A DNA stretch of 64,000 nucleotides from an uncultured Chlorobiaceae bacterium (GTDB lineage: Bacteria > Bacteroidota > Chlorobiia > Chlorobiales > Chlorobiaceae), in the NCBI GenBank assembly GCA_903882665.1, contig CAIRXW010000008.1:1-64000 (forward strand). Direction: 5' to 3'. Shown one piece after another: positions 7,501 through 15,780 of this stretch. Positions within the stretch are counted from its first letter, which is position 1, and each line of letters begins with the position of its first letter. Made by a program: the position numbers and the translations under genes. Under the pieces are notes generated by a model. It was not told the DNA's origin and did not search any database. It saw nothing but the letters and a program-made list of their open reading frames with translations.

Positions 7501-7872
7501 TTACAGGTAAAGGGAATCGTATAAGCGAACACGCTTGCGACAACTATCCACGACGCTTTTCGGTGTTTGTTGAGTTTTTTTCTTGAATACCTCAAGGATC
7601 AGGATTGCATCATCATCTATCCTGTATAAAATTCGCCAGATAGAATTATCGTCAGTGATTCGCAACTCATGACATCTTGCCCCAACAGATGGCATTGGTC
7701 TTGACCAAGGCAGTGAAAGCAGATATCCCTTTTGAAGCCGATGTAACAGATATCCAGTTTCAATCCTCGCATGTTGGGACATTGGAGGGGTTTTGATTTC
7801 GCCGTGCAGCCATACAAGTGGCTTTCCATCAAACTTGAGCATGCCTGAATATATGTCGAAAATGACATACAT
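7501..7872 (-). CDS. HigB/Gp49-like RelE-superfamily toxin
   Basis: The protein (123 residues from 7872, or 113 from an alternative ATG at 7842) matches the phage-derived Gp49/HigB family: K-P-L-V-W-L-H-G-E-I-K-T-P-P near the start, G-A-R-C-H-E-L-R-I mid-protein, R-I-L-Y-R-I, and I-L-I-L-E-V-F-K-K-K-T. Members cleave mRNA on the ribosome. The start is uncertain because neither candidate has a clear ribosome site. It lies directly upstream of the XRE antitoxin. The pair appears intact, in contrast to the damaged YafQ pair beside it. Confidence 0.75.
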   Translation of the reverse strand: MYVIFDIYSGMLKFDGKPLVWLHGEIKTPPMSQHARIETGYLLHRLQKGYLLSLPWSRPMPSVGARCHELRITDDNSIWRILYRIDDDAILILEVFKKKTQQTPKSVVDSCRKRVRLYDSLYL

Positions 7873-7921
7873 TCAAATAAAGATGATGCGCGGCACATAA
7901 TAGTAACGCTGGATTTCCCTG

Positions 7922-8082
7922 GGTGAATTTCTCGATAGTGGTCGTTATCGGGCTTGGCTTGGTGCTTATCTCATTGGTCGGATGGATTCTCTATCGCCAA
8001 CCGCTTGACACAGCGGCCCTTATCACTGCCGGGTTCATCGTCTCTTTTACCGATTTTTCCCACTCTTCTTCTTCAAGCGTTG
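7922..8082 (+). pseudogene. Fragment of an SMR-type small multidrug transporter
   Basis: The plus strand encodes S-I-V-V-V-I-G-L-G-L-V-L-I-S-L-V-G-W-I-L-Y, then R-Q-P-L-D-T-A-A-L-I, which resembles helices 3-4 of SMR (EmrE/SugE) proteins with their G-W-x-L-F-x-E/Q-x-L motif. Only this portion is present. There is no start codon context and no N-terminal helices, and it runs into the peroxiredoxin gene from the opposite side. It is a gene remnant. Confidence 0.45.
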
Positions 8083-8089
8083 CATAAAC

Positions 8090-8536
8090 CTATGCCGCAT
8101 CAATTTTTGCAAGCAGATCTTTCATTGGCTGATAGATGATGGGCAGGAAGTCGCTGTAGGCGAGCAGAACCATCCCTTTTTCGTCAACAAGCACATAGGC
8201 GCGCTGCGACATGCCGAGGAAGCCGAGTGCGTCGTACGCCTTGGCTGTTGTTTTTTCGGTGTCGCTCAAAAGGGTGAAGGGAAGTTGATTTCGTTCGGCA
8301 AAGCTTTTGTGGGAGGCTTGGCTGTCCGAACTGATGCCGAGTACCACAATGCCGCGTTTGGTGAATTCGAGCACGTTGTTCCGGTAGTCGCATAACTGGG
8401 CGGTACAGACCGGGGTGTCGTCACCGGGGTAAAAGATGATCAGTACTTTTTTTCCGGTAAAGTCGGAGAGTGAAACCTGCTGCCCTTCGGAGTCAGGAAG
8501 GGTAAAGGCCGGCGCTTTTGTCTGTTCTGCTATCAT
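8090..8536 (-). CDS. bcp: Thioredoxin-dependent peroxiredoxin, Bcp family
   Basis: This is a 148-residue cytosolic peroxiredoxin that reduces peroxides with electrons from thioredoxin. The peroxidatic Cys44 sits in D-D-T-P-V-C-T and a second Cys49 five residues later, the Bcp-type 2-Cys arrangement. The opening A-P-A-F-T-L-P-D-S-E-G and the I-I-F-Y-P-G strand are standard. The length is normal. It is transcribed alone, away from nifS, and plausibly protects an anaerobe from oxidative stress. The downstream edge abuts the SMR remnant. Confidence 0.9.
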   Translation of the reverse strand: MIAEQTKAPAFTLPDSEGQQVSLSDFTGKKVLIIFYPGDDTPVCTAQLCDYRNNVLEFTKRGIVVLGISSDSQASHKSFAERNQLPFTLLSDTEKTTAKAYDALGFLGMSQRAYVLVDEKGMVLLAYSDFLPIIYQPMKDLLAKIDAA

Positions 8537-8955
8537 GGTAATTTCCTGTTTTGAAAGAGTGGTTACTTTTTGCCGCTATCGAAACGCAATATAATGATAC
8601 TCTGATTCATCGACCCGTCTCATTTTTTCTTTTTGCGGGTGGCCTGGCAGCGGTAGTGAGCCTCTTCAGCCTTATTAAAGAAGAAATTATGCTGCATTAG
8701 GGGGAAAAATGAAGGTTGTGCTGTTTTTTCTTTTAATAGGACAAAAAAAGTCTTATTATGTTTTATTAAGATTTCGTGTTGTGAAAACAGTTCTTAATGC
8801 ATATTTATGATTGGTCAATATGTTCAGTACATGCGGTATATTCCGGATTTACGGTGCGCCTGAAGGCCGTAGTTGTGACCCCGGGAAGTTTATTGGCTTG
8901 TTTTCTCATTATTAAGTAATGGTTTTAAGCTGTAATAACGAATTTTGAAAGTACT
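8537..8955. other. Divergent intergenic region between bcp and nifS
   Basis: The 419 bases hold promoters for both directions by inference. A possible minus-strand -10 lies around 8590-8600. An imperfect inverted repeat AATAGGAC/GTCTTATT is at 8735-8757 with a run of A between arms. No RNA gene or ORF was recognised. Confidence 0.4.
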
Positions 8956-10161
8956 ATGGCAGACATGAAAGTATATTTTGATCACAATGCCACAACCCCG
9001 ATGCACCCTGAGGTCAAAAAGGAGATGATCGCGGCGATGGAGATGTTCGGCAATCCGTCAAGTATGCACTCTTATGGGCGTGAGGCAAGGGCAAATGTTG
9101 AGGATGCCCGCCGAAAAGTGGCTGATTTTATCGGTGCTGATGAGCGTGAAATTATTTTTGTCGGCAGTGGATCGGAAGCCAACAATACGGTGCTCTCGCT
9201 TTTTGTCTGCGGTACCAGCCAGTGTATTGCCGGAAGCAAAATGCGCAGTACCATTATTACAACCAAAATCGAGCATCCCTGTGTGCTTGAGACATCGGAA
9301 TGTCTCGCCCATCGCGGTGTACGGGTAAAATATCTTGATGTTGACCGGTATGGCAAGATTGATCTCGATCAGCTCGCCGGTATGCTTGGCGATGATGTTG
9401 GTCTGGTCTCGGTCATGATGGCAAATAATGAAATAGGCACGCTGCAGGATATTGAAGCTATCTCCGCAATGGTACACGCAAGCGGTGCGCTTATGCATAC
9501 CGATGCGGTGCAGGCCATCGGGAAGGTTCCGGTTGATGTCCGAAAGCTTGGTGTTGATTTTCTTACTATTTCAGCCCACAAGATTTATGGCCCGAAAGGG
9601 GTTGGAGCTCTCTTTGTGAAAAAGGGTATTCCTTACTGTCCTCTGATCAGGGGAGGTCACCAGGAGCTTGGAAGGCGTGCGGGAACCGAAAACACGCTCG
9701 GTATTTTGGGTCTGGGAAGAGCTGTTGAAATGAGGAGGCTTGAAATGCCGGAAGAGGAGACGCGGATGCTGCACCTGAAGCAGACACTCAGAAGGGGTAT
9801 CGAGGAGCGTATTGATGATATTTATTTTAATGGCCATCCAACAGATTCTCTTGCCAGCACGCTCAACGTTTCGTTTACGGGAGTGGAAGGCGAGGCTATC
9901 CTGCTCTATCTGGACCTTGAAGGTATTGCCGTTTCAACTGGCTCAGCTTGCGCTTCGGGCTCTTTGGATCCTTCGCATGTCCTTCTGGCAACGGGTGTTG
10001 ATGCCGAGCTTGCTCATGGTTCAATCCGGTTCAGTATGGGGCGCGAAAGTTCGATGCAGGAAGTAGAGTATGTGCTTGATGTTTTACCACCAATAATTCA
10101 ACGAATCAGAGACATGTCAACAGCTTATATAAAAGGAGGATTGCATGCTGCAAGCAGGTGA
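8956..10161 (+). CDS. nifS: Cysteine desulfurase, NifS/IscS type
   Basis: This is a PLP-dependent class V aminotransferase-fold enzyme that removes sulfur from cysteine for Fe-S cluster assembly. It opens with V-Y-F-D-H-N-A-T-T-P. The PLP lysine is K209 in S-A-H-K-I-Y-G-P-K-G. The persulfide cysteine is C332 in S-T-G-S-A-C-A-S-G. At 401 residues it has the usual length. Its end overlaps the start of the nifU-like gene by 17 bases, so desulfurase and scaffold are co-expressed. The partner lacks nitrogenase neighbours, so general Fe-S assembly is as likely as a nitrogenase-specific role. A possible alternative name is iscS. Confidence 0.93.
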   Translation: MADMKVYFDHNATTPMHPEVKKEMIAAMEMFGNPSSMHSYGREARANVEDARRKVADFIGADEREIIFVGSGSEANNTVLSLFVCGTSQCIAGSKMRSTIITTKIEHPCVLETSECLAHRGVRVKYLDVDRYGKIDLDQLAGMLGDDVGLVSVMMANNEIGTLQDIEAISAMVHASGALMHTDAVQAIGKVPVDVRKLGVDFLTISAHKIYGPKGVGALFVKKGIPYCPLIRGGHQELGRRAGTENTLGILGLGRAVEMRRLEMPEEETRMLHLKQTLRRGIEERIDDIYFNGHPTDSLASTLNVSFTGVEGEAILLYLDLEGIAVSTGSACASGSLDPSHVLLATGVDAELAHGSIRFSMGRESSMQEVEYVLDVLPPIIQRIRDMSTAYIKGGLHAASR

Positions 10162-10756
10162 ATGGGCATATAGTGAGACCCTGAAGGAACATTTCATGAA
10201 CCCGAAAAATATTCTGCAGGGTGAGAATACCGATGATTTTGATGGAGTCGGTATGGAAGGCAACTTGCAGTGCGGCGATCAGATGATGGTGGTTATCAAG
10301 GTGGACAAGGAGAAGGATGTTATTACCGATTGTCAGTGGAAAACCTACGGTTGCGCCAGTGCTATTGCCAGTACCTCGGTTCTGTCCGAAATGGTGAAGG
10401 GCAGGACGCTCGATGCGGCGTTTCATATTTCTCCCAAGGAGGTCGCTTTGGAACTTGGAGGGCTGCCGGATCACAAGATTCACTGCTCGGTGCTTGGCGA
10501 CAAGGCGTTGCGTGCGGCCATCAATAATTACTATACCCGCAACGGCAAGGAAGATAAGGTCAAGCAGGAGCAGTCGAAGGTGATTTGCCAGTGTATGAGC
10601 ATTACTGACCATGATATTGAGGATGCGGTGCTGGAAGGCGCTCGCACCTATTTTGAACTTCAGGAGCGCACCAAGTGTGGTACGGTCTGTGGCCAGTGCA
10701 AGGATGAATCTGAGGCGCTGCTTGAAAAGTTCAAGCATATCCATTTTGGAGCCTGA
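10145..10756 (+). CDS. nifU: NifU-like Fe-S scaffold: IscU domain plus [2Fe-2S] BFD-like domain
   Basis: Residues 1-130 form the IscU scaffold with the three cluster Cys residues in L-Q-C-G-D, Y-G-C-A-S and I-H-C-S. Residues 145-195 form a bacterioferritin-associated-ferredoxin-like domain with C-Q-C and C-G-T-V-C-G-Q-C ligands. The C-terminal Nfu domain of classical NifU is absent, so the protein has a shortened two-domain architecture. An AAAGGAGG ribosome site lies before ATG 10145, within the end of nifS. It builds clusters from sulfur supplied by NifS. Confidence 0.9.
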   Translation: MLQAGEWAYSETLKEHFMNPKNILQGENTDDFDGVGMEGNLQCGDQMMVVIKVDKEKDVITDCQWKTYGCASAIASTSVLSEMVKGRTLDAAFHISPKEVALELGGLPDHKIHCSVLGDKALRAAINNYYTRNGKEDKVKQEQSKVICQCMSITDHDIEDAVLEGARTYFELQERTKCGTVCGQCKDESEALLEKFKHIHFGA

Positions 10757-10792
10757 GCGGGGGAAAACCATGTTGGAGAAACAGCACGTATT

Positions 10793-12121
10793 ATGACGAC
10801 AGGCCGCAGTAACACCTTTTATATTCATACGTTCGGTTGCCAGATGAACCAAGCGGATTCCGCTATTATTACCGCCCTGTTGCAGCAGGAAGGGTACAGC
10901 GCGGCAGAAAGTGAGGAGAGCGCTGGAATTATTCTGCTCAACACCTGTGCGGTGCGCGAAAATGCGGTTGATCGTATTGAGCACTATCTCCAGCGCTTGC
11001 TGGGGATGAAAAAAAGGGATAAAGGGTTGATCATCGGGCTTGCCGGCTGTATTCCGCAGTATCAGAGGGAGGAGACGCTCTCCCTCTCTCCGGCCATTGA
11101 TTTTCTTGCCGGTCCCGACAGTTACCGCACTCTTCCCTCGCTGATTGAACAGGCCAGAGGCGGAGCAAAACCGACTTCGCTGGAGTTCAATACTGCCGAA
11201 ACCTACGAAGGCATTGATCCGGTAAGAGGGGGCCTTATCAGTGCCATTGTTCCTGTCATGCGGGGATGCAACAACCGGTGCGCCTATTGCGTTGTGCCCT
11301 TTACCAGGGGCCGTGAGCGAAGTCATCCATTTCGTTCGGTCATGAGTGAAGTTCAAAAGCTGGTGGCAGATGACTACAGGGAGATTACCCTGATCGGCCA
11401 GAATGTCAACTCCTACCATGATCCTGAACAGGGTATGAACTTTGCGGCACTGCTCGATGCGGTCAGCCGTGAAGCGCCGCGTGCAAGAGTGCGTTTTACC
11501 ACTTCCCATCCGAAAGATATCTCCGGGGAGCTTGTGCGCATCATTGCTGATCGTCCGAACATCTGCAATCATATTCACCTTCCGGTGCAGTCGGGTTCAA
11601 CAGCGGTTCTCCAGCGCATGAACCGCGGCCATACCATTGAGGAGTATCGCGAAAAAATAGAACTGATCCGCTCAATCATTCCGGATGTAACACTCTCAAC
11701 AGACATTATTGCGGGTTTTTGCGGGGAGCAGGAGGAGGATCACCAGGCATCTCTTGAGCTTCTTTCCAGTGTCCGCTTTGATTCGGCCTATATGTTTTTT
11801 TACTCAACCAGGCCGGGAACGCTTGCGGCACGCACTTTGGTGGATGATGTGGCGGAAGAGGAAAAAAAACGAAGGCTGCAGGAGATTATTGATTTGCAGA
11901 ACAGCATTTCGGCTGAGCTCTTTCAACAGTCGATCGGTTCCGTTGTTGAAGTCCTTGCTGAATCCGAAAGCAAGCGCTCTACGGAGCAGCTTATGGGACG
12001 CACGGCTGGTAACCGGGCCGTGGTTTTCGATCGTGCATCTCATCAGCCAGGTGATCTGGTAAAGGTGCTCATCACCGCCGCCACATCAGCAACCCTCACT
12101 GGCAGCCCGGTGCCTGGGTAA
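10793..12121 (+). CDS. miaB: tRNA-2-methylthio-N6-isopentenyladenosine synthase MiaB
   Basis: This is a radical-SAM methylthiotransferase that modifies A37 of tRNAs. The N-terminal UPF0004 domain has the F-G-C-Q-M-N, N-T-C-A-V-R and A-G-C-I-P Cys ligands of the second cluster. The radical-SAM motif is C-N-N-R-C-A-Y-C near residue 160. The C-terminal TRAM domain ends the 442-residue protein. It follows nifS-nifU at 37 bases, a sensible neighbour because MiaB needs two Fe-S clusters. Confidence 0.93.
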   Translation: MTTGRSNTFYIHTFGCQMNQADSAIITALLQQEGYSAAESEESAGIILLNTCAVRENAVDRIEHYLQRLLGMKKRDKGLIIGLAGCIPQYQREETLSLSPAIDFLAGPDSYRTLPSLIEQARGGAKPTSLEFNTAETYEGIDPVRGGLISAIVPVMRGCNNRCAYCVVPFTRGRERSHPFRSVMSEVQKLVADDYREITLIGQNVNSYHDPEQGMNFAALLDAVSREAPRARVRFTTSHPKDISGELVRIIADRPNICNHIHLPVQSGSTAVLQRMNRGHTIEEYREKIELIRSIIPDVTLSTDIIAGFCGEQEEDHQASLELLSSVRFDSAYMFFYSTRPGTLAARTLVDDVAEEEKKRRLQEIIDLQNSISAELFQQSIGSVVEVLAESESKRSTEQLMGRTAGNRAVVFDRASHQPGDLVKVLITAATSATLTGSPVPG

Positions 12122-12290
12122 AAGCACCCAACAGCGAGGAGGCCGCAACGGCTATCCGGAGGGCCGGTCAAGAGGGTAAAAGGGTCTCATCTTCTTCAGA
12201 GTTTTTTATCTTGTGCACTATTTGTAAATTGTGCTCTTTGAACCCCTATCATTTAACCGGCCCCCTTTGGGCTTCGGAGAGAAGTACAGC

Positions 12291-13298
12291 ATGTCAATTC
12301 CCGCAACGTTTGGGTTTACCGATAAAGTAAGAGCACACCTTGAACTTCTTGATCCTGTTACCTGGATCAGCGTTTTTCCCTGCCTTGCCGGAGGCGTTAT
12401 GGCTTCAGGCGCCATGCAGGGTACCCTGCACGATTATCTGTTGCTGCTTGCCATTTTTTTGATGTTTGGCCCCTTTGGTACCGGATTCAGCCAGTCAGTC
12501 AATGATTGCTTTGATCTCGAACTTGACCGGATCAATGAACCGACACGCCCGATTCCCTCTGGCCGTTTGAGTGAAAAAGAGGGGCTCTGGAACAGTATTA
12601 TTTCGTTGTTGCTTGCCATTGGTTTTGGAGTCTTTCTCGGGATACATATTGGTGGAGTTCGCGGAATGGTCATTGTTGCATCAATATTTGCCGCTCTTTT
12701 TGTCGCCTACATCTATTCGGCGCCGCCCCTCAAGCTGAAAAAAAATATTCTTACCTCGGCACCGGCTGTTGGCTTTTCTTATGGCTTTGTCTCTTTTCTG
12801 TCAGCAAATGCCCTCTTCGGAGACATTCGTCCTGAGGCGATATGGCTTGCGAGTCTGAACTTTTTTATGGCGGTTGCCCTGATTATCCTTAATGATTTCA
12901 AGTCGGCGGAGGGTGACAAGGATGGCGGTCTCAAGTCATTGACGGTCATGATCGGTGCAAGAAATACCTTTCTGGTCTCCTTCGCGATTATTGATGTTGT
13001 TTTTGCCGTTCTTGCTTTTCTCTCCTTCAGTTGGGGGTTTGTCATCCCGGCGGTTTTTGTCCTGATTGGACTCGCATTGAATCTGGTTCTTCAGGTACAG
13101 CTTTTGCGTGATCCGAAAGGGGGGATTTCATTCATGCAGGGTGCCGTTGATGACGGATTCGGTCATGTTCTCGGCAAGAGTGACGTCCAGGAACACAATA
13201 CCTTTCTACGGTTTCAGATCGCCAACAATATTTTGTTCCTGGTCAACAATCTGCTTGTTGCCGGGATGGTAGGATTGAAATATATCAACGTTCAGTAA
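12291..13298 (+). CDS. bchK: Bacteriochlorophyll synthase, UbiA family (best fit BchK)
   Basis: This is a membrane prenyltransferase that esterifies (bacterio)chlorophyllide with an isoprenoid alcohol diphosphate. The start at ATG 12291 follows GGAGAG with good spacing. Two Asp-rich motifs are seen: N-D-C-F-D-L-E-L-D-R-I-N-E-P-T-R-P-I-P-S-G near residue 70, and D-F-K-S-A-E-G-D near 200. About eight hydrophobic helices span the rest. The N-D-x-x-D-x-x-x-D-x-x-N-E-P-x-R-P-I-P signature separates chlorophyll synthases from quinone prenyltransferases. Green sulfur bacteria have three paralogues (BchG, ChlG, BchK). The neighbouring cruC and nifS-miaB resemble the bchK locus of C. tepidum as I recall it, so BchK (BChl c synthase, farnesyl) is favoured. 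Confidence 0.78.
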   Translation: MSIPATFGFTDKVRAHLELLDPVTWISVFPCLAGGVMASGAMQGTLHDYLLLLAIFLMFGPFGTGFSQSVNDCFDLELDRINEPTRPIPSGRLSEKEGLWNSIISLLLAIGFGVFLGIHIGGVRGMVIVASIFAALFVAYIYSAPPLKLKKNILTSAPAVGFSYGFVSFLSANALFGDIRPEAIWLASLNFFMAVALIILNDFKSAEGDKDGGLKSLTVMIGARNTFLVSFAIIDVVFAVLAFLSFSWGFVIPAVFVLIGLALNLVLQVQLLRDPKGGISFMQGAVDDGFGHVLGKSDVQEHNTFLRFQIANNILFLVNNLLVAGMVGLKYINVQ

Positions 13299-13340
13299 TT
13301 TCCTTTGTACAGGAGCCTAACCCTAAATCACCATGGTACT

Positions 13341-14051
13341 ATGACGGAAACTCTTCCTTTTTTTTCGCTTCCAGTGGTATGGCATAACGCACTGGTTACC
13401 TTGTTGACCTTTGTCTATGTGTTCAGCGTTCCTCCCCTGATGGATTATCTGGTGACCAACCACAATCTGCCACGGGATATCAGCCGCAAAATTACCCATA
13501 TATGTGCCGGTTCGGCCATTATGTTTCTCCCGCTCTATATCGGCGGCGACTGGTCGCATTTTCTCAATATCACCGTCTTTGCTGTCTGGACGGTACTGCT
13601 TATCCAGAAGGGGCTTTTTGCGGCTGATGATGACCAGGCGGTGAAAACCATGACCCGTACCGGTGACAAACGGGAACTGCTTAAAGGAACTCTCTATTTT
13701 GTCATTGTTGCCATGATCTGTGGAACCCTCTATTACAAACAGCCTGCAGGGGTTATGGCAATGGCCATGCTCGGCTGGGGAGATGGTCTTGCGCCGATCA
13801 TTGGTACCCGGTACGGAAAAATTAAATATCATATACTCAGCGACAAAAGTGTTGAAGGGAGCCTGGCCTTTCTTGTCGGGAGCCTTTGTGCAGGACTCTT
13901 TTTTGTCCATCTTATTGTGCCAGAATCGTTTGATGCCACAAAAATCATCATTATAGCCGTTATTGCTACCGTTGTTGAAGGTGTCAGCCCCAAGGAGGTC
14001 GATAATCTGACGATTCCGGTTGCCGTTGTTGCTGCGTCATACCTTTTGTGA
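13341..14051 (+). CDS. Prenol (phytol/farnesol-type) kinase-like CTP transferase family protein
   Basis: The 236-residue protein has six to seven hydrophobic helices and the pattern of the SEC59/VTE5 dolichol-phytol kinase family: S-R-K-I-T-H-I-C-A-G-S in the second helix, G-W-G-D-G-L-A-P-I-I-G near residue 150, S-D-K-S-V-E-G-S, then E-G-V-S-P-K-E-V-D-N-L. These enzymes phosphorylate isoprenoid alcohols with CTP. ATG 13341 is preferred over an upstream TTG at 13305. It sits 43 bases after bchK, so a role in recycling farnesol or phytol to the diphosphate used by that enzyme is a natural inference, not shown by sequence alone. Confidence 0.75.
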   Translation: MTETLPFFSLPVVWHNALVTLLTFVYVFSVPPLMDYLVTNHNLPRDISRKITHICAGSAIMFLPLYIGGDWSHFLNITVFAVWTVLLIQKGLFAADDDQAVKTMTRTGDKRELLKGTLYFVIVAMICGTLYYKQPAGVMAMAMLGWGDGLAPIIGTRYGKIKYHILSDKSVEGSLAFLVGSLCAGLFFVHLIVPESFDATKIIIIAVIATVVEGVSPKEVDNLTIPVAVVAASYLL

Positions 14052-14060
14052 TATGAGCGC

Positions 14061-14807
14061 ATGAACAGGGGCGAGAAGCAGGCCATTTTTTTTATCAGTG
14101 ACCTTCATATTGGTCTGCAGGATGAAAAAAGCGAGTTGCTCAAGATGGAAAATCTTGAACGGCTTTTTGCCATCATCAAGGCAGAGGGTCGTTCGCTCTA
14201 TATGCTTGGCGATATCATGGATTACTGGATGGAGTTTCGCCACCTCATTCCAAAGGGGTTTACCCGCCTTATTTGTCTTTTGACGGATCTGGTGCGCCAC
14301 AATGTTGAGGTTGTTTACGTAGCGGGAAACCATGACTTTTATCTCGGGCGATATTTTGACGATGAACTCGGCATAAAAACCCTCTATGGCGTGAATGAAT
14401 TGCTCTATAATGGACGTAAATTCATTTTTGCCCACGGTGACGGCTTGGGAAAAGGGGACTATGGTTGCAAGTTTTTTGCCCGCATGGTCAGGAACCGCTT
14501 CAATCTTGCTCTTTTGTCGGGGTTTCATCCGGATCTGGCGATTGGATTGATGAAAATGCTTTCGCAGCTCAGCCGCAAGCATAAGCAGGTCGATCGTGTT
14601 TTTGAAATCAACCGGCTGTTGAGTGTTGCTGAGTCATTGTCGGTTGAAAAGGATTTTGATTATTTTGTGTGTGGTCATAACCATGTCAAGGGGATCTCGG
14701 AGCTATCCGGCGGCAAAAGCAGGTATGTCAATCTCGGAACATGGATTGATGGTACATTGCCCTACGGAGTCTTTGATCATGGTGTTTTTCAGCTCAGGGA
14801 ATTATAA
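14061..14807 (+). CDS. LpxH-like metallophosphoesterase (UDP-diacylglucosamine hydrolase family)
   Basis: Calcineurin-like metallophosphoesterase motifs are complete: F-I-S-D-L-H-I-G, L-G-D-I-M-D-Y-W, A-G-N-H-D-F-Y-L-G, A-H-G-D-G-L-G, and C-G-H-N-H-V-K. The H-D-F-Y-x-G and G-D-x-x-D-x-W patterns resemble LpxH, which makes lipid X in lipid A synthesis. The 248-residue length fits. The enzyme is cytosolic and peripheral to the membrane. It starts 9 bases after the kinase gene. Several LpxH-like paralogues exist in Chlorobi and related phyla, so substrate is not certain. Confidence 0.75.
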   Translation: MNRGEKQAIFFISDLHIGLQDEKSELLKMENLERLFAIIKAEGRSLYMLGDIMDYWMEFRHLIPKGFTRLICLLTDLVRHNVEVVYVAGNHDFYLGRYFDDELGIKTLYGVNELLYNGRKFIFAHGDGLGKGDYGCKFFARMVRNRFNLALLSGFHPDLAIGLMKMLSQLSRKHKQVDRVFEINRLLSVAESLSVEKDFDYFVCGHNHVKGISELSGGKSRYVNLGTWIDGTLPYGVFDHGVFQLREL

Positions 14808-14832
14808 CGTTTAATATCAAGAGGTAGTTGTT

Positions 14833-15717
14833 ATGAGTAATGTCAACAAGGTGCTGAAACTCGGGCTTCCGAAAGGAAGCTTGCAGGATTCAACCATTGA
14901 TCTTTTTGCACAGGCAGGATTTCATTTTTCGGTTCAGAGCCGTTCCTATTTTCCCTCTATAGATGATGATGAGCTTGAAGCCATTCTTATCAGGGCCCAG
15001 GAGATGGCGCACTATGTGGAGCTGGGCGCTTTTGATGTGGGGTTGACCGGCAAGGACTGGATTATTGAAACGGATGCTGACGTTGTGGAGGTTGCTGATC
15101 TGATCTATTCCAAAGCCTCCATGAGGCCGGTCCGCTGGGTGCTTTGTGTGCCTGAAAATTCGCCGGTCATGTCGGTTAAAGATCTTGAAGGGAAGCATAT
15201 TGCTACCGAAGTGGTTAATATTACCAAAAAATACCTTGCCAAAAACGGGGTCAACGCTCTGGTGGAGTTCAGTTGGGGAGCAACAGAAGTCAAGCCGCCC
15301 GACTTGGCAGATGCCATTGTTGAGGTGACTGAAACCGGCTCTTCACTCAGGGCCAACAAGCTGAGGATTGTTGATACCATTCTTGAGTCAAACACGAAAC
15401 TGATTGCCAATAAAGCTTCATGGAACGACCCCTGGAAACGGGAGAAGATTGAGAATATGGCCATGCTGCTGCTTGGAGCCATCAACGCCCATGGCAAGGT
15501 TGGACTGAAAATGAATGCACCGAAATCGTCGCTCGACCAGATTATCGCCATTATTCCCGCCCTGCGTCAGCCGACCATATCAAGCCTTGCCGGGGATCAG
15601 TGGGTGGCGCTTGAAGTTATTGTTACCGAAAAAATAGTCCGCAAGCTGATTCCTGAGCTCAAACGGGCCGGTGCAGAGGGGATTTTTGAGTACAATATTA
15701 ATAAGCTGATCGACTGA
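14833..15717 (+). CDS. hisG: ATP phosphoribosyltransferase, long form
   Basis: HisG catalyses the first step of histidine synthesis from ATP and PRPP. The N-terminal periplasmic-binding-like fold opens [10 protein letters not shown]. The signature [12 protein letters not shown] near residue 163 is the PRPP loop. At 294 residues it includes the C-terminal ACT-like regulatory domain of the hexameric long form that is inhibited by histidine. A GAGGTAG ribosome site precedes ATG 14833. It is followed by a terminator at 15746-15770. Confidence 0.93.
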   Translation: MSNVNKVLKLGLPKGSLQDSTIDLFAQAGFHFSVQSRSYFPSIDDDELEAILIRAQEMAHYVELGAFDVGLTGKDWIIETDADVVEVADLIYSKASMRPVRWVLCVPENSPVMSVKDLEGKHIATEVVNITKKYLAKNGVNALVEFSWGATEVKPPDLADAIVEVTETGSSLRANKLRIVDTILESNTKLIANKASWNDPWKREKIENMAMLLLGAINAHGKVGLKMNAPKSSLDQIIAIIPALRQPTISSLAGDQWVALEVIVTEKIVRKLIPELKRAGAEGIFEYNINKLID

Positions 15718-15745
15718 GTCCATCTGTCTTATCCGTTAACCTGCA

Positions 15746-15770
15746 GGCTGCCCGCGAGGGCGGCCTTTTT
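15746..15770 (+). terminator. Rho-independent terminator after hisG
   Basis: GGCTGCCC, a GCGA loop and GGGCGGCC form an eight-base-pair stem with one G-T wobble, followed by five Ts. It lies 28 bases after hisG but only 10 bases before the start of the next gene. Confidence 0.8.
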
Positions 15771-15780
15771 CATCCCGGCC

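Noticed and set aside
8735-8757. Inverted repeat AATAGGAC/GTCTTATT before nifS as an iron-sulfur regulator operator
   Set aside because: The spacer is a plain A-run and the arms match no operator I can name; kept only as part of the intergenic description.
10106-11578. 490-codon open frame on the minus strand across nifU and miaB
   Set aside because: It lies wholly opposite two unmistakable genes, has no family pattern and no ribosome site; it reflects codon bias of the genes on the other strand.
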